Shown here piece after piece: positions 56,901 to 64,000 of a stretch of 64,000 bases of DNA (positions are counted from its first letter, which is position 1; every line of letters starts with the position of its first letter). The notes below the pieces were generated by a model that saw nothing but the letters and a program-made list of their open reading frames with translations, searched no databases and was not told where the DNA came from. The stretch comes from Pseudorasbora parva (taxonomy: Eukaryota > Chordata > Actinopteri > Cypriniformes > Gobionidae). The DNA lies in the NCBI RefSeq assembly GCF_024679245.1, contig NC_090178.1, forward strand, positions 21,103,713 through 21,167,712, read 5' to 3'. Both the position numbers and the translations under genes were made by a program.

Positions 56901-59900
56901 AATATTTTTTAAATGCCTCCGCTTGCCTCTTACCCTCCTGAAATCTATCGATGACCGTGCCTACGGCGTCGCCAAACAGACCAGAAGTATTAAGCGGGGC
57001 ATCAAGGAGAAAAGCCCTGTCTTTATCTTTTATCTCAGATAATTTGAGCCACAAATGTTTCTCTGTTGCCACCAAGGCTGCCATAGACCGCCCAATAGCT
57101 CTGGCGGTCTACTTGGTGGCTCTCAACGATAAATCTGTGTCTCAACGAAGTTCTTGAACTACTTCAGGACTCAACCTTTCACTGCCATCCAACTCACCCA
57201 GCAGTTCAGCCTGGTACGCTTGTAAAATACTCATCGTATGTAAACAAGCACCAGCCTGCCCTGCTGCCATGTACGCTTTCCCCACCAGCCCTGAGGTTGT
57301 CTTTAGTGGCTTAGTGGGGAGCGTAGGGGCCTTCAGGGACGATGCTGAAGCAGGAGACAGATCGCCCCATAACCATATTCCTTCAGCTCCTTTATATCAC
57401 TTTATGTTTTCACTTGAGGGCTGAAGAGACGTGATGAATATGGCTTCTCCCACGATCTACACAGCTCACTGTGTAAATCGGGAAAAGAAAGGCAGGCCCC
57501 GTGGTGAAGGTGAAATATTAGGTGTAAGAAAACGCTTGTCTAATTTACTTTTGGGATGAGCGCCTTGTTTCTTGGCTGGCCATTGAATATTTAACTTAGC
57601 CAAAGCACGAGTTATCACCTCCACCAGCCCTTCCGACACCGGGATTTGAGCGACAGATCTCGCGGGTGAAGGCAGAGAAAGCGCTCGCGCCCGTCTCAAA
57701 CCCTCCAGCTGCGATCCCTATGATGTCCTTCTCCAGTGTGCCTCGGCAGCAGCGGGTCCAGAACCAGAGGGAACGTGAGCCTGATCACCCTTCTCAAAAA
57801 GTGACAGGCGGGAGCGGAGCGTGCGAAGCGGCAGCCTCTCACAATGCTCGCAGTCAGCCCCCTCGAAGGCTGACAGAGCATGCTCCCCTCCCAAACACAT
57901 CACACACAAATCCTGTGTATCTCCCCCCATAAGGAAACGGCGACATGGGGAGCACACTGTTTGACAGATGATGTGTTCGCCATGACTGTTTTAATATTGA
58001 AGCTGATAATATCGGACAGACAACAATAAATAGACAAGACAGTTTTACACAGAGCGCTTTGCTGAGGCAGAATAGCTGAGGTCTGATCGGACCGGAGGTG
58101 TATTTATCCTTTCCTGGTCGTCACGTCACCCGCCTGTGACGTTCACATTTGCCATTGGCTGAGTTGACATACATGCATCAGACGCCATCCCGCTGGGGGC
58201 GTTCCCAAAGCTGTCCCTAGTGGATGCAGTGTAAAGTTCCATCGTAAGGGAACTAATTAATTACCGCTTTCAAGGCTCAGAAAGCTAGTAAAAATATTGG
58301 TAAAATAGTCTTTGTGACTTCAGTGATTCAACCTTTTTTTATTTGTTTATTTTTTGCACACAAAATGTGTTCTAGTGGCTTCATAAAATTAAGGTTGAAC
58401 CACTGGAGTCACATGGTGTCACAGTTCAACCCTGGTAGGAAAATGAAGGAGGACAGATGCAATTCACAAAGGAAATTTTAATATAGAATGATCTCTCAGA
58501 TGAGTACACATACAACATAAGACTTAGAAATCCTAGACAAGGAGTGACAGAAAGGGTAGAACTTAAAGGGCTGATGAATTGAGGAATCACCGTTTCCTTG
58601 AGCTTTTAATATAAGGTCATGGTAATATAAGAATATCCTCTAAGTTTCAGAGCTGAAAACTTCCTTGTCAGTCAAAGAAAATATTTTATAGACACCAGGA
58701 TCAGCAAACGGTCCTGTGCTTCTACTGACGTCAGTGTACGACGAAACACCGCCTATACAGAATAATGAGCACATGTAGTTCAGTAGCCCCGCCCACCTAC
58801 TCATGGAGGGCTCATGCTAGCAGCTGGTCAACAACAATACATCGAGGAAGATTAAGATATTGCGCTATTCCTGACTGTGGAAGAACACAGTCGCTGCATA
58901 AGCTTCCTTCGGATCCTAATATTAGGAATGAGTGGTTGAACTTTATTTTTAATGATGTTCCAGCTCACATGGGGAAGACATTCACTTCAGTTCACTGCAG
59001 GATCGTTTATAAACAAATCTCCGGTCGATGCTGGATTTGGATCCAACAGGAATGGTGCAACACACCATGTGAGTAAAACGTGTTTTGATGTGTGATAGTA
59101 TTGTTATAGATCGTTTTGCTTATGTGTACGTGTCTAACAGAGCATACCTTTCGTACGCTGGACTCAGACACTATGGGCCAGGGCTCACAAAGCCCGGCAG
59201 GCCGATGAATCTCTTATTCCATTCTCGTTCTGCTATTCCCTCTCTCTCTCTCTCTTGTTGACATCTGAAGGGTGGCATGCCGATCATGTGTGTGTGCGCG
59301 GTTCGCGCTTATATCATCCGATTTAGCGGGCTATGTCTATGTGTAATATAAAAATAATAGTCCAATCAATCGCGGGTCGATGAGAAATAAAACATTTTAT
59401 TTGTTTGAAAAAGACGTTCACGAGCCCTATGATCGAGAGAATCATTCTGGTTGCTACTCTCTCACTCTCTCCTCTCCCTCATGTGGACTGACAGGGGATC
59501 TTAAGCTCATTAAATATGCAAATCTTATCCAACCCTAGCCGTGGGCGTTTACTTCCAAGTCTTAGTGCTGCACGTCCACCAAAACCCAGCGTTTTTGGTG
59601 AAGCCTCAAAACCAGTGTAGAAAATAGCCTATTACTAATTAGCCTATTACTAATTAGATGTTTTTGAATGTAAAAACCACACAAACATCATTAGTTGACC
59701 TCAGACAACAGTATAATTAAAAAAAAAAAGCCAGTTCATGACACCTTTAATAGGACACTCAAACGAGGAGGGTGTCCCATTTGTTATTTTAGGTCTCAGA
59801 AGAGTGCCCCCTTTGAGGTTGATATGCGCCCTCAATGCGCATTTCTGCCAAGTCCGCACTGTTGTGGGTTACGCAGTGGACTTCATCCCGGCAGTCAAAT

Positions 59901-60854
59901 CGGCATTACGTTGTGGAATTGCGACTCAGACCATGAGGGTTTAGGGTGCCATTTGGGACAGGGCCAATCAAGTGAATAAAGAAAACACACAGGAAGTCCA
60001 TGAACAAAACATAACTGTGACACATAGACTATTTTAACAATATCTTTACTACCTTTCTAAGCCTTGAAAGTGTTAATTAAATTGGTGTCTATGGAAGGAT
60101 CAGAGCCATCAGATTGCATCAAAAATATCTTAATTTGTGCTCTGGAGATGAAATAAGGTTTTACAGGTTTGGAATGACATGAGGGGGAGTAATTAATGAA
60201 AGAAATTTCATTTTTGGTTGAACTAACCCTCAGTCTGTCAGGTTTAAGTTAGAGTTTAGTGTAGGTAGAATGCAATTTTCAGTGAGATAAAAGTACCATT
60301 TTTCAATAAATCTAGGCTGAATTAATTTTTTTATTTAAAATGTTTAAATAATCAAAAGTATCAGAGTCTTGGGTTACTACTCTTCCTATCTTCTCTCTCA
60401 GATGAAACAGGTCTCTGATCTCGATGCAGCAAACAACCCAAATCTGGATGAACTCCCTGAAAGTCCTTCCAGTCGTGCCTCTGCAAACAACCTCTTCCTA
60501 AAGGCCATGGATGGTCGTCCTCGACGCCGCAGAAGTCTCTATGCCCGTTCGCGTCGTGGGTCCAACAGCGGGCTTCCAACAAGCCCGGCTCCCTCTCCGG
60601 CTCCTTCCCCAGTCCCAGCAAATGGCAGAAAAGGCAGTTTGAAGCTAGATTCCCAGCCCTCGGGCCCTCCACAACTTGACACACTGGCTGTGCCCTCTAC
60701 CGATATGATCCGCCGCCGTTCATCGACCACTGAGGTCCTGCTGGCTCCCATTATCCAGCTAGTATCACAGAGCCAACGAGCGTTTGAGTTTCTGAGCTCT
60801 GGCCCTTCATCTGAAGATCAGGTCATACCTGTGGTGGAAACCACAGAACATTAG
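41925..60854 (+). CDS. plin6: Perilipin, teleost plin6 type
   Basis: Perilipins coat lipid droplets and gate lipase access. The teleost-specific Plin6 has been described as coating pigment (carotenoid) droplets in skin cells. Coding exons are 41925-41948, 42461-42659, 42851-42933, 46394-46631, 47411-47610, 51856-52122 and 60402-60854. Phases join to give 487 codons. The start MSRTKNSE follows an acceptor-like ctgcctcaacag, so the 5' leader may lie upstream. A PAT-type N-terminus is at about residues 9-75 (VLKRVAKLPLVSSLLQQASS, then GGVAELGVRSAS). Helical repeats follow, with VNRWDELIELSWRLLAEA in exon 4, an acidic run of Glu/Asp in exon 5 and hydrophobic LLLFLYLQLYHRL after it. The last exon has four basic PKA-type sites: RRRRS (Ser382), RRGS (Ser391), RKGS (Ser416) and RRRSS (Ser444/445). 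Such sites are seen in Plin1 and Plin6 but not Plin2/3. The last intron is 8.3 kb because of nested transposons. Confidence 0.9.
41993..42393. mobile_element. hAT-like element in plin6 intron 1
   Basis: The left end tagcgatgcacgggt and the reverse complement of the right end (tagagatgcgtggat) are imperfect inverted repeats. The flanking octamers ctctgcag and ctctacac agree at six of eight positions, consistent with a decayed 8-bp hAT target duplication. No transposase frame. Confidence 0.65.
43595..44011. mobile_element. Probable MITE with cacgctgtgcaatttt ends
   Basis: The left words gggtgcacgctgtgcaattt and the right words gaaaaatcgcacagtgtgcagg are inverted versions of one another (about 14 of 20 positions). 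Open frames inside are short and unlike any protein I know. Confidence 0.5.
44534..45044 (+). mobile_element. 511-bp element with 9-bp target duplication and helicase-like fragment
   Basis: The element begins tagcct and ends aggcta, and both sides are flanked by the same 9-mer gtgaggtag (44525-44533 and 45045-45053). A plus-strand open frame (about 44656-44913) encodes KKQRTALKSFLKREDVFGVL followed by PTGYGECLIYQ. It matches the start of RecQ-type superfamily-2 helicases: the Q-motif region followed by Walker A. The Walker A Lys-Ser is changed to Glu-Cys and the frame stops soon after, so it is a nonfunctional fragment. A 9-bp duplication fits Mutator-like elements best, but I cannot assign the family. 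Confidence 0.7.
47611..51855. other. plin6 intron 5
   Basis: 4.2-kb intron with a TTAA-flanked Angel-like MITE (49364-49864). The rest is unique-looking AT-rich sequence with no coding signal that I trust. Confidence 0.6.
49364..49864. mobile_element. TTAA-flanked Angel-like MITE
   Basis: Starts ttaaagggatagttcaccc and ends gggtgaactgttcctttaa, an inverted match, with TTAA at 49364-49367 and 49861-49864. About 500 bp, no open frame. A second inverted pair (cagacgaatctcatc near 49657 and gatgagattcatctg near 49803) lies in the right half. Confidence 0.8.
53070..53250. repeat. Inverted terminal repeat, 3' end of the DIRS element
   Basis: Begins tgtctcaggttataactata and ends ggtccgatcagacctcagc. 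It is the inverse of 58075-58252 apart from small differences and a tip that is unique to this side. Confidence 0.88.
53298..53400. repeat. Internal complementary region of the DIRS element
   Basis: The first 58 bases (53298-53355) are the inverse complement of the right terminal tip (53070-53127) with about one mismatch. The following 45 bases (53356-53400, ttcccttacgagggaac onward) are the inverse complement of the left terminal tip (ending gtaagggaa at 58252). This junction of both tips is the template that DIRS1-type elements use to close a circular intermediate. Confidence 0.88.
53468..54676 (-). pseudogene. DIRS tyrosine recombinase, frameshifted
   Basis: The N-terminal part (about 54676-54368) holds the usual SSRAPSTRRLYALKWRLF core-binding start. 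The middle (54249-53887) holds the first catalytic Arg in LIKRVGDLQALS. The C-terminal part (53959-53468) holds the box II residues in AHSTRSMAA (His-x-x-Arg), then GWSSPLRFVRYYDL with the Trp and nucleophile Tyr. The three parts are in different frames, with shifts near 54250-54370 and 53890-53960. Every catalytic residue survives, but not in one open frame. Confidence 0.85.
54469..56506 (-). pseudogene. DIRS reverse transcriptase / RNase H / methyltransferase-like polyprotein, broken
   Basis: RT fingers and palm: YFIVPKKVGGLRPILDLRHL, then VTIDLKDAYFHVSILPQHRK (first catalytic Asp). A frameshift follows at about 55850-55880, so the tip of the palm and the YIDD box continue in another frame. 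RNase H: TDASLTGWGAVMEGR and VCSDNTSVVSYINR (55716-55048). It is cut by a TAG where related elements have a Gln codon, at about 55043-55047. After this, IPGAQNIGADILSRQGLRPG and VAVDLFASQDNTHCPLW mark the region corresponding to the DIRS methyltransferase-like domain. At least two disabling changes are visible. Confidence 0.85.
56506..56822. repeat. Tandem duplication of about 163 bp inside the DIRS element
   Basis: Two direct copies of 154 bp (56506-56659 and 56669-56822) are separated by 9 bp. Both begin cgagggcgccctcagagacc and end gagacgcgaca, with only a handful of differences (for example ggtcggtcttcgg versus agtcgctcttcgg). It lies at the gag/RT border. Confidence 0.93.
56767..57983 (-). 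pseudogene. DIRS gag-like first frame, broken
   Basis: The minus-strand start at 57983 opens MANTSSVKQ. The Cys/His-rich block CSPCRRFLMGGDTQDLCVMCL follows, then EGADCEHCERLPLRTLRSRL, characteristic of fish DIRS first proteins. The frame shifts near 57700-57720 and has gaps before the segment WLKLSEIKDKDRAFLLDAPL (57084-56767). The 163-bp tandem duplication disturbs the end. Confidence 0.75.
58075..58252. repeat. Inverted terminal repeat, 5' end of the DIRS element
   Basis: Starts gctgaggtctgatcggacc and ends with the tip agtgtaaagttccatcgtaagggaa. It is the inverse of 53070-53250 over most of its length; the outermost tips differ, as both tips are separately represented in the internal complementary region. 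Confidence 0.88.
58415..60021. mobile_element. 1.6-kb TIR element carrying a THAP-like exon
   Basis: The ends gtgtcacagtt (58416-58426) and aactgtgacac (60013-60023) are exact inverted repeats. ACAT lies on both sides (58411-58414 and 60022-60025), a possible 4-bp target duplication. The insertion interrupts the right arm of the surrounding Angel-like MITE. Inside lies the THAP-like relic and, further right, a repeat-like segment at 59745-59960 whose origin I do not recognise. Confidence 0.6.
58765..59087 (+). pseudogene. THAP-like zinc-finger exon, frameshifted
   Basis: The frame from 58765 encodes CAIPDCGRTQSLHKLPSDPN and EWLNFIFNDVPAHMGK. This is the first half of a THAP-type C2CH domain (two Cys, Leu-Pro, conserved Trp), of a kind repeated in fish genomes. 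The reading frame then shifts: FTAGSFINKSPVDAGFG, the expected continuation, is in the next frame from about 58985. The expected third Cys and the His appear altered. A donor-like at|gtgagt is at about 59069. It reads as a dead transposon-borne exon rather than a gene. Confidence 0.55.
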
Positions 60855-62900
60855 GCTCCCCTTTTCTCATACATTATACCAAAATGCAATCACAGATCAT
60901 TCGAACAGTTTGCTGCAGCACACAGGCTGTTATGGATAGTGCACCAAACATACCTTCCATAGTGACTCCTCTAGTAGACCTACAAAAACAATTCTTGTTG
61001 TTGGAGACAGTGCAGTTACAAGTTAACTTTGAAATAAAATCATTAGCCTTAGCCTAGTATTGAGTATGTGCAGATGGTTTAAACGCTAAATAAAGAATTG
61101 TTTAAGCTATGCGTATTACTTAGAATGAAATCAAAACAGAATAGATTTGCTTTCTGCAGTGCTGTTGGGTATGTGGTGTTAGGTAGCTTTGAATGCCTGA
61201 TTCTAGTAGTTAAAACAAAAGAAACAACTCAACTTTTGAAATTACAGAGCATAATTTTTTCTATATAATTGTTAGCATGTAACACAACACTTTGTTTAGA
61301 CCAAATCAATGCATTTTTATTCCTTTGCTTTTTTAGAACTTCTTAGTACACTATATGCTTTTTTTAATCTATAGACTGTCATATTGAAATGACTGATGGT
61401 TAGATCATTGGACTGAGTGAAACAGGATGGCACAAAGATTCTAATCAGTGGGAAATTAACCGTTTGAAAATCGATTCTTCATGGGTTGTTGTATGTTTTA
61501 ACATTAAGGATGTGTTGTTACAAAAGGAGAAACATAAAGTGAATGTGTTAAATGACTTGGAGGACGTTTATAACTAAAATCCTAACAGCCTTTTTCATGT
61601 AATGCTTTTTTTTCCCTGTAACAAATGTAATATTGACTCTAAATGTAATAAAACATTTTATAAAGTGTTACTGATGTTATGAGTACTATTTGAGCAGAGA
61701 AGGAATGACTAATTGTGCAACAAAGGTAAATGTTTGTCCTTTATTGATATCGGTCAATGAAATACAAGCAATATAAACATCTGAAAAGAGCATATACTTT
61801 TTATACAAAAGTGAAAGATTCAAGTATATACAGGACAATAACATGTACAGCCACTCATATCTCACTAAAGTTCTTTGACCATTCACACCATGAAAATTAA
61901 TTATAACTTTGGAGTAGACACCAAAGCATGGTAAAGTTCTGCCACTTTACTCAAAGCAGTCCATGTCTTTATCATTTATCAACTTGGAAAAAAATTAATT
62001 GAAAGTGATTCCAACTATACTGTTCGTGTTATTACTTTGCTATTCTCATGGAATTAGAATTATTATTAAAATATATAGTTACAGTTCCTCCTTGGTGTGA
62101 ATCTGCTCCAAAAAAACCTCAATGTTCTGGAAATTACAACATATACATAAAATATATACATTTTTACTATACATAGGCCTGTTTTTTTCAGAATGAGCTT
62201 AGATTAGGCCAAGGATTAGGCCTTATAAACATGCTGTAGAAAAAAAAAAACATTACTGGTGTGCATCTTGAGACAAAACAAAGGCATTGACATTTTATGA
62301 TACATTTCCGTTAAAACAGCTCAAAGATGCATTTTAGTCTGGGACTAGGCTAAAGCCTTGTCTATGAAACCAGAGGTTACGTCTCCTCCAAATTATCACA
62401 TTTAATTATTCACATCTAAATGTAAGTGCACAGTGGATAAATTATCCAGTGCACAGTGGATAAATTCCAATATCAGGCATCTGAGATCCAGAGAAGAAGC
62501 TCACTTGTATTCATCTATATCATCTGTTCAGAACTGAAGGATCATTGTTTGAGAAATAACAAGGACTACAACAGGTCCGGGTTGTCTCTCGGTTCATATC
62601 AATAACCTGTGACCAACTTAAATCAAAGCCCAGTATCACTTATCTTCTGCACTTCTTTGAATCGCCTTGCTTTGACAAACTTAATCTACTTTTCTTCACC
62701 ATAAAGCTGGGCTTTGAACTTTTAACATGCCATCATCTTATTCTTTTCTTTCCACCATCCATGTAGGTTAATAAGGCGAAAATGGCCCCCTTCGGTTCCA
62801 AAAACCCATCGACCGAGGGTCTTCTCAGCTTTTTAGATGCTAGGCTGCCAGGGGCCTCATATCTTCATCATCTTTCACATCCCCAACTCCGTTTTTTTTT
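60855..62900. other. 3' regions of plin6 and of the converging GTPase gene
   Basis: plin6 3' UTR with candidate aataaa at about 61088 and a stronger one at 61647-61652, about 0.8 kb after the stop. From the other side comes the 3' UTR of the minus-strand GTPase gene. A palindromic repeat-like stretch is at about 62195-62370 (attaggccaaggattaggcct with inverted partner aggctaaagccttgtct). No further exon. Confidence 0.5.
61647..61652 (+). terminator. Candidate plin6 polyadenylation signal
   Basis: An aataaa in aatgtaataaaacatttta, the second and better-placed of two such signals downstream of the plin6 stop. Confidence 0.45.
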
Positions 62901-64000
62901 TTACTCCCATTTCTTTCCAAACACTGCGGACACGCTTCTGACTATGCCCTTTATTCCGATCATCCCTTTTTTCAGTGCTCTGGACTCCTTGATGAGATCC
63001 AGTATTTCATGAAAGACCAGGAGCACGCCGTGGTAGGTTTCAGCTGCAGAGATCTCGAAGAAGCCGCAGTCTGCAGAAAGGGCGAACAGTCTGCCCTCCT
63101 CGCTCGACACGGCTCTCTGATGCAGCAGGTCTCGCTTGTTCCCTACAATGATGATCGGTGCAGATGCGGACAGCTTCCTAGTCTGGCGGATGAGCCGCAC
63201 CTGTTGCCGGACCACTTCAAAGCTGGAGCGGTCACAGATGCTGTAGACCAGGATCACGCCATCTGCCCACTGAAGCTGCTTGTCACTGATGGATTCAGTT
63301 GTTTCACAGCTCTGAAGGAGACAGAATTCAAAGATTGATTAAAAAAAAAAAAAATTTACTATGAAATTGACAGTGACAAACCATATTTTTGTTAACTTAT
63401 TTAATTTTTGTATATTTTAATGGCAAAAAGCATACTTATAAACTATAAATAAATATATATTAACTAAATGAGACCCATTATTATTAAATTATAAAATTAA
63501 ATTTGGGTTACCTTCTCATTTTTAACAAATATTTTCAAATCTCATCAACAGAAAACAACAAAACAATTTTGCCATATTTTAGACTAACCTATGATGAATA
63601 TTATTTACTTATTTGATAATATAGCTTACTAAAAAGCACAACTTGACCCCTTCATGCATTCTAGCATTAAAACACAAATATCTAAAAAAAAAAAAAAAAA
63701 AAACACATACCTGTGGATACAGCGAGTCCCAAATATTTAAGGATATCTCTCGACCATCTGTTTTGTCAATATGACTGTATATTGATTCTGAAAAATAAAT
63801 TATATTAAATACATTTACAAAAAATAAAACCTGTCTAATCATAAATCGTTATAAATATCAAGTATATCAATGGTAATGAAGTAAATCTTATTTGACGTAC
63901 CAATATCCCCATATTCTCCGATGAACCTTCTGGTGAGAAATCGCACGGTGAGTGCTGCAAACGAGTTGTTAAAATAAATGATTATTCGTAAACTTAACAA
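62901..64000 (-). CDS. RERGL-like small GTPase, 3' part (5' exons beyond the window)
   Basis: Ras-like GTPase of the RERG/RERGL/RASL group, which act as atypical, non-prenylated Ras relatives. The visible exons on the minus strand are 63954-63901, 63787-63711 and 63311-62901 (stop), with phases that join. The first gives LTVRFLTRRFIGEYGDI, the segment after the P-loop and switch I. The second gives ESIYSHIDKTDGREISLNIW then DSLYPQ, where Ras has DTAGQ. The last gives QLQWADGVILVYSICDRSSF, the nucleotide-base motif VGNKRD, and SAAETYH (the SAK-type box). It ends VSAVFGKKWE, with no CAAX prenylation box, as in RERG and RERGL. The P-loop exon lies off the right edge. The match to human RERGL (ALTVRFLTKRFIGEY, ESIY) is the best I recall; the exact fish symbol is uncertain. 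Confidence 0.85.

Larger units (their letters stand above)
53070..58252 (-). mobile_element. DIRS-type (tyrosine recombinase) retrotransposon, inactivated
   Basis: A 5.18-kb element on the minus strand. It has inverted terminal repeats of about 180 bp (53070-53250 and 58075-58252, sharing gctgaggtctgatcggacc in inverse). An internal complementary region (53298-53400) lies just before the right ITR. The gene order on the minus strand is gag-like, then reverse transcriptase/RNase H, then a DAM-type methyltransferase-like domain, then tyrosine recombinase, as in DIRS1. There is no target duplication, as expected for recombinase-driven integration. All main frames carry frameshifts or stops, so it is dead as an autonomous element. 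It lies in the last plin6 intron, antisense to plin6. Confidence 0.93.
52918..60230. mobile_element. Angel-like palindromic MITE split by two later insertions
   Basis: The left end (52918-53069) starts ttaaagggttatatcaccc. The right end (about 60022-60230) finishes gaatgacatgagggggagta...ggttgaactaaccct. The arms are inverted copies: ctctgatacctccatagaaa on the left against tctatggaaggatcagagcc on the right. Likewise taccgctttcaaggctcag (58260-58280) pairs with taagccttgaaagtgtta (60058-60075). The hairpin centre is near 58355, between ttcagtgattcaacc and ggttgaaccactgga. Removing 53070-58252 and 58415-60021 restores one continuous element. Confidence 0.8.

Noticed and set aside
63009..63338. 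Plus-strand open frame over the GTPase exon
   Set aside because: It is a shadow of the minus-strand RERGL-like exon, which has the NKRD and SAA motifs and valid splice sites.

Overview
The window looks like nuclear DNA of a teleost fish, most likely a cyprinid. The genes have multiple exons with GT-AG introns, the intergenic DNA is AT-rich with long (TA)n, (GA)n and (TC)n runs, and it is packed with fish-type TTAA, hAT and Tc1 elements and a DIRS retrotransposon. The species cannot be fixed from the sequence alone.

Five protein genes are supported, with exon boundaries worked out by splice phase. (1) A divergent CHTOP-family gene, minus strand, 13890 down to 11427, five exons, 230 codons. 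(2) A SMAD4 co-Smad gene, plus strand, 15996-24909, eleven coding exons, 568 codons. (3) syt11 (synaptotagmin-11), plus strand, 28442-35915, four coding exons, 460 codons. (4) A perilipin that best fits the teleost-specific plin6, plus strand, 41925-60854, seven coding exons, 487 codons. (5) The 3' part of a RERGL-like small GTPase gene, minus strand, running in from beyond the right edge to 62901. chtop and smad4 lie head to head; plin6 and the GTPase gene converge. The genes belong to unrelated pathways (mRNA export/PRMT1, TGF-beta/BMP signalling, vesicle traffic, lipid droplets, Ras-like signalling), so this is a syntenic block and not a functional cluster.

Mobile DNA fills most of the rest. 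The last intron of plin6 holds a three-layer nest. A palindromic TTAA-type MITE (about 52918-60230) was split by a 5.2-kb DIRS-type tyrosine-recombinase retrotransposon (53070-58252, minus). It was split again by a 1.6-kb element (58415-60021) carrying a broken THAP-like exon. The DIRS element keeps both inverted terminal repeats and a textbook internal complementary region, but its RT, RNase H and recombinase frames are broken. A Tc1/mariner relic with clean TIRs and TA duplication sits in a smad4 intron. A 511-bp element with TAGCCT/AGGCTA ends and a 9-bp target duplication sits in a plin6 intron and carries a helicase-like fragment.

The first 11.4 kb has no gene I can name; it holds MITEs, microsatellites and one possible minus-strand first exon near 1485-1748. 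I found no rRNA, tRNA gene, CRISPR array or viral gene. No wholly new system is evident; the most unusual items are the helicase-carrying 9-bp-TSD element, the nested DIRS, the RGG-poor CHTOP paralogue and a SMAD4 gene sitting next to syt11.
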